Counted from the first letter of the stretch, positions 8,728 through 17,993 are shown. The stretch is 21,594 bases of DNA from Botryllus schlosseri (GCA_000444245.1 ATSW01006146.1:1-21594); one strand, 5' to 3'. Notes: generated by a model from the sequence alone, not told the origin. A program made the numbers and translations.

Positions 8728-10523
8728 CAGTGATTCCCAACCGCGGCCCTGCGGGCCGCATGCGGCCCTCAACTAGCCTTCTTGCGGCCCCCACAAAAAT
8801 ATTGAGAAATCGATTTATGAAAAAAAATATATTTATAAAATACTCTTGCTTGGCTTGGAGTCTACAGTTTTCAATTAGGATTGCAGGAAAGTTGTGAGTA
8901 AACTGCTAAGATTACGTCACTGCTGTTTCAATGCAATGTGCCCTAACTTTCCAGTTGAACGGGCAGTACCTATAGATATATGTATTGACAGGACCGTAAC
9001 TGCCGCATCCCAAGCCCCCTAATTGGGCAGAGCGAGCTCGAAGGGGGCCCAAAATTATTTAGTGAATTAGCATAAATTATAGAGTATTTTATGAAATTTT
9101 ATGCCACTTTTCCAAAGGTTTTTCGCGCTGCGCGCGATTTCAAGTTTCCAAGTACCCTAATTATTCGGTACTCTTCGACAAAGATAAAATACGCAAAGAT
9201 TTATAGAAGTAGGCGTCGGCTATTACCGCACCACGACGCACGAAGACACCCTAAAGTTTTAGGCCAAGAAGCGTGTCAGAATGATCGGCAGCGAGAAAAG
9301 CTTGGCCGAAAAGGACTGCCCTTACGCTGACCGAAAACTTCGTTATGTATATTCAAAAAACATATAGGTATAATTGACCATAGGCGCCTAAATGACTGGC
9401 GCTGGCAATCTGAACGTCACGAGACAAATAGGCTACCATCCCGCAGTTAAAAATTATATGCCAGTGAAGAACTACCAATTTGAAATCGTGTGCATCTTTT
9501 AGTTTAGTATGTTTGGGCGATCTTGATATAGCAATATGCAATTGCCGATCTTATTCACCTATTTTATTTTGAATTATCGAAAATTTTCGCGCTCCACGCG
9601 GGCTCACTAAACGGGGATCCTGATTCCGTGGCAGAAGCAAACAGCGGCACGGGGGGAGGTTTATCACCCTATGGGAGCTCAAGACCTAATTGTTTTTGGG
9701 GCCTGACGAAGTGCTGTTTCGTTCCTGCCAACAGGTATACCCCCGAAGATGTTTAATTATTATTGAGTGGTCCTACCTTTTCAAACACAACTTACTCGGC
9801 TCAACCAGTCAATCTGATTACGTGAGCGGAGAGAGAATAAAAATTGATACCAATATATATGCAATTCCCGGTTATATTGACCGATTCAAGCATGAATTTT
9901 ATAAATTTTTCGCGCGTGGCGCGATTAGTCGAGAAAATCTGCCTAAAACGGACACCCGATTAGAATATAGATAGCGGTAAACAGCCATCTAGCCGGAGGA
10001 GGTCTGGGGGCTTCGAAGTTCTGTTTATCACCCTATGGGGGGCCCAAGAGTGACGTTTTTTTGGGAGGGGGCTGACGAAGTTCTGTTACGGTGCTTGGTA
10101 TTGATAACTAATTTACGGATAGATGTGCAACAAGTGACTCACGATTGAATACGCCGAGATGCATACTGCTTAGCCGGCAAAAAGCAGCATAATTTGTAGC
10201 CCTATAGCTCGCGACCTCAGCGTCCGAATAATTTGATATGCCGGTGTTTATCGAAAGCAAGTGTCGCACTGATTCCAAAAATACAAATTGAAATCTCGCC
10301 AGGGCAATAAAACTACTCCGAAATAGCCAGCAAAGGTTGATTGTTCTGAACAACGGGAGCGCGGCAAGACAATGGCCAATGGCGTCATGATCGGAACAAT
10401 GCCAATTTTCATATTTTGGTGATTATTTTGGGTTCCTTTCATTGCCTTGGTATTCGTGCGGCCCCGGCCGTACTCTGAAATTCTAAATTTGGCCCTGCCA
10501 CCGAAAAAGGTTGGGAACCACTG
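8728..10523. mobile_element. hAT-1, non-autonomous hAT element inserted in hAT-3
   Basis: Termini CAGTGATTCCCAACC and GGTTGGGAACCACTG form an inverted repeat with one mismatch, flanked by perfect 8-bp duplications CTATAGAC (8720-8727 and 10524-10531). The GCGGCCCTGCGGGCCGCATG motif just inside the left end and GTGCGGCCCCGGCC near the right end are Charlie-like hAT subterminals. It is itself split by hAT-2; without that insertion it is about 0.68 kb. The right part (10108-10442) has short minus-strand ORFs, one containing a CSEQSTF string loosely like the hAT C-terminal region, too weak to call. Confidence 0.85.
8989..10097. mobile_element. hAT-2 copy 1, inserted in hAT-1
   Basis: It begins CAGGACCGTAACTGCCGCA and ends near GTTACGGTGCTTG, with TGTATTGA on the left (8981-8988) and (T)G-GTATTGA on the right, an 8-bp duplication with one base changed or added. 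It aligns by eye, in inverse orientation, with the full copy at 13229-14810. Shared landmarks are GAGCTCGAAGGGGGCCC, the CATAAATTATAGAGTATTTT step, the ACGCAAAGATTTATAGAA and GACTGGCGC regions, the GGTTTATCACCCTATGGG boxes, and TTTCGCGC-(T/G)-GCGCG motifs. ORFs at 9091-9330 and 9690-9974 are short and motif-free. No transposase is seen. Confidence 0.78.
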
Positions 10524-10986
10524 CTATAGACCGTAAGCCGTATGTGCCGTGTGACAGTCTCCAGTCTCAAGGCCAAAATCTCCTATGCTGTACCTGGACC
10601 GAATTTCCGAGGCTGCTATTCTTATTTCTTCAGAATGATGTTTTGTATTCAATATGGCATGTCCAATCTATGAGATAACAATTGCGTATGTGTCCGAACT
10701 CGTTGACCTTTCCAGTTAGGCTTGCGCAATCTCTCGAGTTATAGTCATTTCCATTTCTGCAGATAATTAGTCACGCCGTTTACGCAGTTACCACACTTCA
10801 AGTCACAGCTCACCAGCAGACCTCTCGCGGCACATACGTTAAAATCACTGTTGTCGTTCGTGTTACCGTACCACCAAGTTACTTGTTTACGTTGGAAAAC
10901 GCCATTGTGACGTCATCGTGATAAAAAGTCGCTTGCAGCCCTTGCCCCACCACCCGATATTGTCACGAGCCGCCACTGAAGAATGC

Positions 10987-11596
10987 AGATATATCCCGAG
11001 TGTGTCGTAGGTCCTGTTTTCGTCTACAAATCGAGATTGCGTAAACGTAGACAAAATCCATTACGACCTTGGGATGTATCTTCATAGGAATTGGTGTATT
11101 TGTCTTGTAATTACCGCTTGTTATGGTCGTGTAAGTAAAATCCGGTACCAGAAAGTGCCGACGTTCTGAAATGCACTTCACTCACTACTGGAAATCGAAA
11201 ATATACACATATTTTACATCCATTTAAAAAGTATATATCGACCTTTCATGTTCTACTTCCGCTTCACGGCAAATTAAAATGTCATGAAAGCAGTACTTAT
11301 TCTTGTATTTGCGTAGTCATTTACTGAATTACCTCTAGTACTACTTGAGTAGCAACACTATCTACTTCGACCACATCATTTGTCGTTACAGAAGTGAAGC
11401 CATGATTGTCTTTATACCAAAACACATATATATAACAATTGACTGATAATGGAGTACTATTGAATATCAGCACCTCCGAAAATCTAAACAATATCAACCG
11501 AATTTATAAAACAGTAGACGGTGATCAGCTACTTTACTTCGATAGTATCGGTGTTGCATGTGCTTCGGTGTCAACGCAGCTATTCTGTTCCGTCAG
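10987..11596. other. Intron sequence between hAT-3 and the Ig c exon
   Basis: No repeat border or gene was recognised. A gcagatatatcccgagt string at 10985 has a loose match near 19028 (gcaaatatatcccgact), which may mark a further worn repeat. Confidence 0.5.
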
Positions 11597-11765
11597 CTCA
11601 ACCATCGATAAACATATCGACCGGGAGTGTTGTTGTAGCCGACCCCGGAAGCGACCTATCCCTGACTTGCGAAGTACTGGCGGGATATCCGATGCCCATC
11701 GTTTCCTGGGTGAAGGAGAACGAAGCTGGAGCCCTGACGCTTCGGCGCGCTACGAAATTTGCCAA
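11597..11765 (+). CDS. Ig-domain protein, exon (Ig c, first half)
   Basis: I place the acceptor at ..ttctgttccgtcag (ends 11596), because phase 1 is then kept from the donor at 5785: G plus CT gives Ala. An AG at 11578-11579 would leave the wrong phase. The frame reads QPSINISTGSVVVADPGSD, then LSLTCEVLAGYPMPIVSWVK: first core Cys, Y-P-x-P and core Trp in normal spacing. NIS is a possible N-glycosylation site. The exon ends ..ACG AAA TTT GCC AA before a GTTAGT donor at 11766 (phase 2), which fits the one-base start of the exon at 15014. The preceding intron is 5.8 kb and is filled with nested transposons. Confidence 0.88.
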
Positions 11766-12141
11766 GTTAGTACTATTTGTTTACTGTGATTTTCATTGTG
11801 TAGCATGGAACGCGCGATGTTGGAGGTTCCAGATGAGCAGAGGCGTATTTCAGTGTGTCATAACTACAAGCTCAGATGGCATCCTTTCAAAGCGGTAGTG
11901 TCAATCTGACTTGGATTTCATTCTGATCTAATTAAAAACAACACCTTTACAGCAATAATTTTAATTGTAATATCATTTGAGAAATTTGAAAAGTTTCTAC
12001 TTGCCCACGTCTGGTGTCACCTCTTCCTTTTATGAAATCGAAACTATGTGCAATATCACAATATGACTTGTGCAAAATATCAACTGAAGACGCTCTGAGA
12101 GTTACAGAACTTCAATATATAACTGAACGGTTGTTCTTGTT
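11766..12141. other. Intron sequence, no recognised content
   Basis: Nothing beyond AT-rich intron. The Ig c reading frame runs open into it until 11898 by chance. That run lacks the second-Cys motif, which is instead encoded at 15014-15126. Confidence 0.5.
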
Positions 12142-12408
12142 CTAGTGGTATTCATGGTTCTTGTCGACTGCTATGGTCATTAACAGCAGACCAATTTTCT
12201 TAGTTTTTATTCCGTAGTCGCCGACTTGTAGCACGGCCCACTTCTAGGCTTTCATAAGACACCGCTTACTACACGGATAAGGTGGCGAGGAGGAGTCTAG
12301 ATAAACCTCCAACACTTAGGTAGGTTTTCTGGAGTCGACCTCGGTCGGACTAGAACCCGTAACCCATTGACGTTGCAGCTGTGGATTATACCACTACGCT
12401 ATCTCGCC
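12142..12408 (-). mobile_element. tRNA-derived SINE, near full length
   Basis: Read on the minus strand it starts GGCGAGATAGCGTAGTGGTA, a pol III A box. About 50 bases on comes GGTTCTAGTCCGACCGAGGT, a B box with one change from GGTTCGAGTCC. The tRNA-unrelated body follows (AAGTGTTGGAGGTTTATCTA, then GTGTCTTATGAAAGCCTAGA, GTCGGCGACTAC), ending CATGAATACCA. It aligns over its whole length with the SINE at 13896-14159. No clear target duplication was found. Confidence 0.82.
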
Positions 12409-12579
12409 ACACATAAATCGAATAGTAAACCCCTACTTGGTTTTCGCGAGCAGGAGTTCTTATATCTAAAATAGTACATCGAGCTTGTACGCCATTTCAT
12501 CGCCTCGATTATTAAAATTTCCATGCCTGTGACGTCATATTTGACGATACGATTGGTGTTTCCCATTATCTACTAGTTC

Positions 12580-12639
12580 CTGCCGATTACCCATGACGAG
12601 TGCCACCCGCAAATATTCGGGTTTATTTCAATATCAATA
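12580..12639 (+). repeat. Repeat E, copy 2
   Basis: Counterpart of 7101-7160 in the same orientation: ctgccgattaccc, atgacgagtgcca, aaatattcggg, tttatttcaatat. The family is unknown. Confidence 0.5.
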
Positions 12640-12659
12640 TGTATTCTGCGCGAAGAATG

Positions 12660-12735
12660 TTGTTGTTGTTTTTGGGGTTCATGGTGTTTGGACAACAGTG
12701 GTCATTTATACCAGGCCGATATTTCTAATCAGTGG
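12660..12735 (-). mobile_element. SINE 3' tail fragment
   Basis: On the plus strand it reads ttgttgttgtttttgggg, ttcatggtgtttgg, then gtggtcatttataccagg and ccgatattt. This matches the 3' end of the SINE at 13896-14159, including the (AAC)n-like tail. It is a 5'-truncated copy; the tRNA head and most of the body are absent. Confidence 0.7.
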
Positions 12736-13220
12736 CTCATAAGATCTCAACAGGTGATGAGTGCTACTTTGAAATGGTCAATAATAAAATGAACTTTAGT
12801 GTGTCGAATCGTGTTATTGTCACTGGTCCCGTAGTATTAGAGGGCTATCCAATAGGCGTTCGTCTTTTTCGCTCACAAATATTTACTGTCTAGAAAGTGG
12901 AAAGGGACTGAACATTGCCGTAAATCCCTCGAGGATAAAAAGCGCTCTTGGTCACGTTCCCTAATCCTGCGTGTCGACCTCGCGACTTCATTTGGTTTTT
13001 GATTTGCTGATAAGACCGTGACATGATTTTATGAATGTATTTCGCTTCCAATATGTCCTTTTTTGACGCGTCCAGGTTCGTATATGCGAAACATTTTATA
13101 TGGATCGTCTTTATACGACGAGCCTTCAGTCGACATGGTTACTATGATTGGAATTTTCAAATTCGTATCTTCACGAGGCTAATTTAAACGAAGGCTTACT
13201 TATCCGGGAGCCAGACTCAA
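12736..13220. other. Intron sequence, no recognised content
   Basis: Unique-looking intron between the SINE tail and hAT-2 copy 2. No ORF or terminal repeat. Confidence 0.5.
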
Positions 13221-13389
13221 ACAAAAGCCAGGGCCGTAACAGCACTTCGTCAGCCCCCCCCCCAAACGTTGGTCTTGGGCCCCCCATAGGGTGTTAAACC
13301 GGACTTCTGGGGGGCTTGGCCCCCCAGATCCCCCTCAGCTTCTACGCCATTTCGGCTACTTATCATCTAGATTAAGTGTGACTAACATT

Positions 13390-14190
13390 GTCTCGTCGAA
13401 CCGCGCCAAGCGCAAAAAAATTTTATAATTAATTATTGAGTCGGTCAATATGATCGAGAATTACATATATATTGCTATCAATTTTTATCCTCTCTCTGCT
13501 CACGTATTAAGATTTACCAGGAGAGCGGAGTGAGGTGTGTTTGAAAAGGTAGGACCACTCAATAATAATAATTAAACATATCCGGGCGTATACCTGTAGG
13601 AAGGAACGAAACAGCACTTCGTCAGGCCCCAAAAGAACTTGGGTCTTGGGCTCCCATAGGGTGATAAACCGACTCCCCCCCTTCACCACGTTGTTCGCTT
13701 TCACCACGTAAGTAGTCGTATGATGTAGTGATCACGCGCGAAGCGCGAAAATTTTTATTGATTCATAATAAAATCGGTCAATAAGATCGAGAATTGCATA
13801 TATATTGCTATCAATTTCGTGTCCTCTCTGCTCGCGTAATCAGATTTACCGGTAGAGCTGAGTGAGGTCTCTTGGAAACTGTAAGGCTCGTAAATTTGTT
13901 TTGGGGTATTCATGGTGTTTGTCGACTACTATGGTCATTTACACCAGGCCGATATTCTTCTTATTTTCAGTAACTGCCGACTTATAGCACGGCCCATCTC
14001 TAGGCTTTTGTAAGACACCGCTGACGCGGATGAGGTGGCGAGGAGGAGCCTAGGTAAACCTCCAACACTTAGGTATCGGAATTCGGAAGTCGACCTCGGT
14101 CGGACTCGAACCCGCACCCATTGGTGTTGCAGCCGCGGATTATACCACTGCGCTATCTCGCTCGTAAATAATAATTAAACATCTTCGGGC
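13390..14190 (+). repeat. Internal direct duplication in hAT-2 copy 2
   Basis: The first unit (about 13390-13700) and second unit (about 13730-14190, split by the SINE) share in order GCGC-AAGCGC-AAAA, TCGGTCAATA, GATCGAGAATT, TATATATTGCTATCAATTT, CCTCTCTGCTC and AATAATTAAACAT. Copy 1 shows this block clearly only once (about 9720-9930), so the duplication is probably private to copy 2. Confidence 0.6.
13896..14159 (-). mobile_element. tRNA-derived SINE, full length, inserted in hAT-2 copy 2
   Basis: On the minus strand the head reads CGAGATAGCGCAGTGGTATA, then AATCCGCGGCTGCAACACCA, with a perfect pol III B box GGTTCGAGTCC. The body and the 3' end CATGAATACCCCAAAACAA follow. Direct repeats GCTCGTAAAT (13886-13895 and 14160-14169) are a 10-bp target duplication, as LINE-mobilised SINEs leave. 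With intact ends, perfect boxes and a perfect duplication it is the best reference copy in the window. The LINE partner is not present here. Confidence 0.88.
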
Positions 14191-14818
14191 GGGCGGGCCC
14201 GGTGGTATGACTTCGTTACATGATGTTATTTCGTGACCTCCGCAATATCCAAAAATGTAGAATCGCATAAACGTAGGCCTACTAAACTATAACACGCACA
14301 CGATTTGAAATTGGTATTTCTTCACTGCTGGCATATCATTTTTTCCGTGCGGGATGGTATTTGTCTTGTGAGGTTCAGATTGCCAAGACAGGAACACTCG
14401 GCGCCGGTCATTTAGGCCCCTATGGACAATTAAACTTATACGTATCGGCATAAGCGCAGTACTTTTCGGCCAAGGTTTTCTCGCTGAAGATCGTTCTGGC
14501 ACATCTCTTGGAGTCGCATGTTACATTACCTAAAACTTTATATCTCGGTGTGACGTGGCGCGGTAATGGCCAACGCCGATATGCCCATTTCTATAAATCT
14601 TGCGTATTTTTTCTTGGGTGAAGAGTACCCAATAATCAAGATATTTGGCAACCAGAAATCGCGCGAAGCGCGAAAATCTTTTGAAAAAACTGCATAAATT
14701 TTCAAAAAATACTCTATAATTTATGCTAATTTACGAAATAATTTTGGGCCCCCTTCGAGCTCGGCCCCCCCCCCAATTGGGGGGTTTGGGGTGCGGCAGT
14801 TACGGTCCTGACAAAAGC

Positions 14819-15013
14819 AGTTCGTATCGTATCTATACTTGGGCAGGGGAGATTCGTAAATGCATACCTTGCATAGCATGAAAATGCGATGTTATCACAC
14901 CAATCGGAAACTCAAAATTTCGCGGAATTAAGCACGAGTTTTCACGACACTCTTGTGCCCTGGCATTTATTTAATTGAACGTGTTCTGCACAGGCACTGT
15001 ATTCTTGTTTCAG
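14819..15013. other. Intron sequence before the second Ig c exon
   Basis: Short unique intron piece ending in the pyrimidine-rich acceptor ..ctgtattcttgtttcag. Confidence 0.5.
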
Positions 15014-15126
15014 AAGCGTTTTGTCTCTTGCAAACGTAGACGTTGACCAGGGCGGAACGTACAGCTGCATCGCGGATAACTTGATCCAAAAAGCTGTTGT
15101 TCGGCATGTTCAAGTTGTCATTCGAT
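15014..15126 (+). CDS. Ig-domain protein, exon (Ig c, second half)
   Basis: The acceptor ..attcttgtttcag (ends 15013) has a good pyrimidine tract, and the donor GTAAGT at 15127 is strong. One leading base (phase 2) joins AA of the previous exon as Lys. The frame then gives SVLSLANVDVDQGGTYSC, IADNLIQKAVVRH and VQVVIR: strand E, D-x-G-G-x-Y-x-C with the second core Cys, an A-D-N turn and closing strand G. The exon ends in phase 1. With 11597-11765 it makes one complete I-set-like Ig domain of roughly 90 residues. Confidence 0.92.
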
Positions 15127-16224
15127 GTAAGTTATAGGTCAGTATACATCGTACTGATACAATATGAATCCATCGTGTAATATCAGACACATGTCTTAGA
15201 GTCGCGGGCTGATCAACATCGAGTACCTGAGTGACAGATGCTGGAAAGGGAATTAGGTTTCGAGTAGCACTCATTATGAATTTGAAAGAATATGGATGAC
15301 AGGAATCGTTCTAATATATACCTTTATTTTACCAGCAAAAAAATAATGCCAGCTCAGCACCACATAAACATAGTTTCGTATTTTCGACCAGACCTATAGG
15401 CCTACTTCACTGGACTTGGTGGACAATGCTGTGTGTTGATCAATTGAGATTTCATCGATTCCATGTTGGGAAAAAAGGCATTGAAATTATAATTCTTGTT
15501 GATATAATATAAATCTTAGTTGAATGTGGCGTATGATTTGGGTACCCGAAAAAATCATATCTCATCGAATCATTATGCCAAGCCCTACTCTGAAGGTTCA
15601 ATTCGGTGTTGTCGTCAGTGTAGCTTTAGGCGTATGTGAGTTGTCGCACATAATCTGATGATGTTAGCTCCTTACGTATCGCTGTACACTAAAACATTGT
15701 GTACAGAAATTGCCCAAAATCTTGACTCCAACCGCCGCCAAAAATTGGATTCCGGGGAAGCCATCTATAGCTAATCGTGATCTCTCAAGTAAGCAATTAT
15801 ATTGATCCAACTAAAACAGCTCCAAACCGTTTAAGCGCATTCTATCGGCCATGCGTAAGAAGTTTGCTGTGTAATCTTGCATCTAAAAAGAGAAATATCT
15901 TACGTCCATTGCACGCGTGTGATGTTGCAATCGGTTGAATAAATCTGAGAAGTTTGATTGTAATCGCATCACTACGGATATAGGCATAAGTTGAGAATAA
16001 CCGACCGTTTCCCCATAATGCGGAATGCTCGGGGGCATTGAGATAAATCGATATTTGTCTTGATGGGATCATTTATTCCATCAACATTTTTCCTAATGAA
16101 AGCTAACGATGACGAAAAGAGAGATCAAAACTACGACGCAGGCATCAGCCATTGTTACTTTTCAGTTTCCATATGTCAGTTATCGTTATGACTTGAGCAG
16201 TTCCAACAGCTTGAATCTGAACCA
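15127..16224. other. Intron sequence, no recognised content
   Basis: About 1.1 kb without a recognisable repeat end, RNA gene or motif-bearing ORF. The minus ORF 15842-16072 is chance. Confidence 0.5.
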
Positions 16225-16570
16225 AGAATGGATAGGAGCAACTAGACTTGGATTAGACTACTAAATAAGTCTAGTTGTATATTAAACTAATGAGAGCGAT
16301 GTTTTAGCAATCTAATTCCCATATACTATATTTATACGCTCTCATTGCAATTGTATTATAATTTCTGGTTTTCCTGAAAGCCAAGCTCTGTGAGTTGACA
16401 TTAGCCATTCTCTGGCCTTTGATTTGATTTTTCTGATTTGAATTGAACTGAGCTTGATTTTTGTTGTGTTTGGTTCGCAATTTATTTCGATTTACAAGTT
16501 TGTTCGAATTCGTTGATTCTAATTCTAATAAAAAAATTAGAATTCTAATCTAATCTATAAAAATAGTCTC
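16225..16570. repeat. AT-rich repeat D, copy 1
   Basis: This segment shares with 19285-19685 the order: (a)gactaaat/cta, ttctggttttcctgaaa / atgattttcctgaaaatg, tgccattc/agccattc, cttgatt, ttacaagtttgttcgaattc / ttacaagtttttgtgaattc, and runs of attctaattctaat. Internal hairpins are ACTAGACTT (16241-16249) with AAGTCTAGT (16267-16275), and a near-palindrome of attctaattctaat around an A6 loop (about 16517-16550). It is probably a MITE or other dispersed non-coding repeat; the borders are unclear. Confidence 0.55.
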
Positions 16571-17417
16571 GATGCGATCCGCACGTTCATTATGATGTCA
16601 GTAAGTTGAATCGCGTCCGTTATAGTATCGATGACAGCGCTATCGATCGTTCCTATACTGAAAGGCGGCGCATCGAAAACACTTTACACCCCTAATTTAT
16701 CCTTTGGGGAATGACATTTTCGGTTGTTTGGACTTTTAAGACTCTGAGTCAAGGCATGAAACATATGGCGGCCGGCCACAAGTGCCGGTAATATCACTAC
16801 GTCTAGATCGGCATAGCGTGTGGAACATCCAGAAAAATGGAGCTTTCTTGTGTACGAAATTTGTAGGTATTGAGCTTTTTCCTCATATGATAATCATACA
16901 TTCAATACAGACGTTACCCACTGCCGTGTGTCTTGGGTGGGGGTCGGAGTTGTGGCAGGGGTTATCGATATCTTTTTAATTTCGTACTCTTTCAAATTAT
17001 CTGCATGTACCGCGTGGACAATTAAAAGAAAAACACAACAAACTATGCTATTACACTTTCAAAACATCATTTCACAGCGATGGTGGAGCTTGACGATATT
17101 CCACGTTATATACGTGCTCCGGAAAGGCACTCGCGTAAATTATGTTCTTCAGAATGTCTGGCGCGTAATCTGTTCCGTATATCATGCCATATGCACAACT
17201 GCAAACCTTGATCACAAGTCGCAACTGTGAGTGGAGGGGAGGGGCATAAGAATGTCATTTTACATAAGAAAAACACTGAACATATCAATGGCGCCATTAC
17301 AGTACCTGTCTTCATAATAAGCAGATTGCACTGATGGCGGTGCTGATACGAGATCTAGCCATACAATAGAGACTAGACTACGTCTAGTAACTGTCATCAC
17401 CGCAGCAGTGGAGCCAG
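16571..17417. other. Intron sequence with an ACTAGAC hairpin
   Basis: Mostly unremarkable. ACTAGAC-TAC-GTCTAGT (17372-17388) is a 7-bp inverted repeat with a 3-base centre, using the same CTAGAC core as the hairpin in repeat D copy 1. ORFs at 16782-16979 and 16928-17230 show no reliable motif. Confidence 0.5.
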
Positions 17418-17466
17418 TAATGTTACACTGCAATAACGTTACACGGCAATAACGTTACACGGCAAT
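17418..17466 (+). repeat. 16-bp tandem repeat, three units
   Basis: GTTACACGGCAATAAC-type units start at 17422, 17438 and 17454, with one T/G difference in the first. Confidence 0.85.
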
Positions 17467-17648
17467 GTAAAAGCATCACGTTTTGTTCCGATGAGTTTGG
17501 CGAAAATAAATTATTTCTTTTTCACTTGACACATAAACCATAAAATCGCTGTTACAAATAATTGTCACAACGACAGAAAATGAAGTTTCTCGCGTACCTC
17601 CGAAAAATCTCTCGCGTGCCCGTTTCAATGCTACTGATTTGTTTCCAG

Positions 17649-17788
17649 ACATTCGTCCTATGAAATTCTGGATTACGCCAGACCCGCTGAGCGATGATGG
17701 CAAATTGGAATTGGGCAAAGATATTACATTGACGTGTAATACCGATGCTCAACCGGTAGACGAACTTCGTTATTTTTGGTACAAAGAG
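17649..17788 (+). CDS. Ig-domain protein, exon (Ig d, first part)
   Basis: The acceptor is ..tttgtttccag (ends 17648) and the donor GTAGGC begins at 17789. T of the previous exon plus AC gives Tyr, in phase 1 as at the other domain starts. The frame reads IRPMKFWITPDPLSDDGK, LELGKDITLTCNTDAQPVDE and LRYFWYKE. It has the first core Cys (LTC) and a core Trp (FWYK) 14 residues later. The exon ends in phase 0 right after WYKE, earlier within the domain than in b and c, so this domain is carried by three exons rather than two. Confidence 0.9.
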
Positions 17789-17892
17789 GTAGGCGAACAT
17801 CGCTGCAGTCTCTGCGGCGCACTGACTAGCTTTTTCCAGCAGTTATTAACCCTTGAAATGTACATGATGCCGATTTTGCATTATATTTGTAG

Positions 17893-17993
17893 GAACCAAG
17901 TGGGCGACGTTTGATCCAAGCGGATAACGTCGTGTCAAAGGAACTTTTGAATCCCGTACAAAGAAGATATGTAACGATACCCGCTCATTCAAC
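17893..17993 (+). CDS. Ig-domain protein, small exon (Ig d, middle part)
   Basis: This 101-bp exon has an acceptor ..ttatatttgtag (ends 17892) and a strong donor GTGAGT at 17994. It is open in phase 0: EPSGRRLIQADNVVSKELL, then NPVQRRYVTIPAHS, ending with AC (phase 2). AC plus T of the next exon gives Thr. It supplies the C'-to-D strands between the core Trp and the second Cys. No motif marks it alone, but without it the phase-0 donor at 17789 cannot join the phase-2 acceptor at 20442, so the reading frame itself argues for it. The upstream intron is only 104 bp. Confidence 0.82.

Larger units (their letters stand above)
7234..10978. mobile_element. hAT-3, long non-autonomous hAT element (outer shell of a three-layer nest)
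   Basis: The left end CAGTGGCGGCTCGTCC matches the right end CACGAGCCGCCACTG in inverted orientation (CAGTGGCGGCTCGT). Perfect 8-bp duplications AAGAATGC flank it (7226-7233 and 10979-10986). The 8-bp target and CAG...CTG ends are hAT features. Subterminal GC palindromes follow the left end, then an internal tandem array (about 7630-8690), then the hAT-1 insertion. Without hAT-1 and its duplicated target, the element is about 1.9 kb. No transposase ORF survives or is recognisable. Confidence 0.85.
13229..14810. mobile_element. hAT-2 copy 2, complete ends, carrying a SINE
   Basis: The left end CAGGGCCGTAACAG and the right end CAGTTACGGTCCTG form the inverted repeat (12 of 14 matching as reverse complements). 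Perfect 8-bp duplications ACAAAAGC flank it (13221-13228 and 14811-14818). It runs opposite to copy 1. Without the SINE it is about 1.3 kb. Inside the left half, a block of about 350 bp is present twice: 13390-13700 and 13730 onward, the latter interrupted by the SINE, both with CGCGAAGCGCGAAAA, GGTCAATA-GATCGAGAATT and ATATATATTGCTATCAATTT landmarks. No transposase ORF; non-autonomous. Confidence 0.85.

Noticed and set aside
10108-10442. hAT transposase C-terminal remnant on the minus strand (CSEQSTF and SINTGISNYS strings)
   Set aside because: The similarity is only a few residues, the two ORFs overlap in different frames, and the conserved hAT dimerisation motifs are not recognisable.
10788-10900. 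Possible extra Ig half-exon: acceptor tttacgcag, then a frame reading VTTLQVTAHQQTSRGTYV
   Set aside because: It has G-x-Y but no following Cys, no convincing donor, and lies inside hAT-3 close to its right terminus. The exons at 5608-5784 and 11597-11765 already join in frame without it.
11521-11596. Upstream extension of the Ig c exon (open frame from 11521; alternative acceptor at 11579)
   Set aside because: The frame is open by chance, but acceptor 11579 leaves one leading base (phase 2), which does not fit the phase-1 donor at 5785. The acceptor at 11596 does.
12330-12408. tRNA gene on the minus strand
   Set aside because: It has A and B box similarity, but the B box is altered, no pairing acceptor stem could be drawn, and the sequence continues into a SINE body shared with 13896-14159.
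14090-14160. tRNA gene on the minus strand with a perfect B box
   Set aside because: It is the head of a SINE with a 10-bp target duplication, not a stand-alone tRNA.
14760-14810. C/G homopolymer tract as a possible regulatory element
   Set aside because: It is the GC-rich subterminal region of hAT-2 and recurs in copy 1 near 9010-9050.
16782-16979. ORF with a NGAFLCTKF string resembling G-x-Y-x-C of an Ig domain
   Set aside because: There is no Tyr two residues before the Cys, no acceptor in a matching phase and no partner half-exon. The flanking exons (15014-15126, 17649-17788) join in frame directly.
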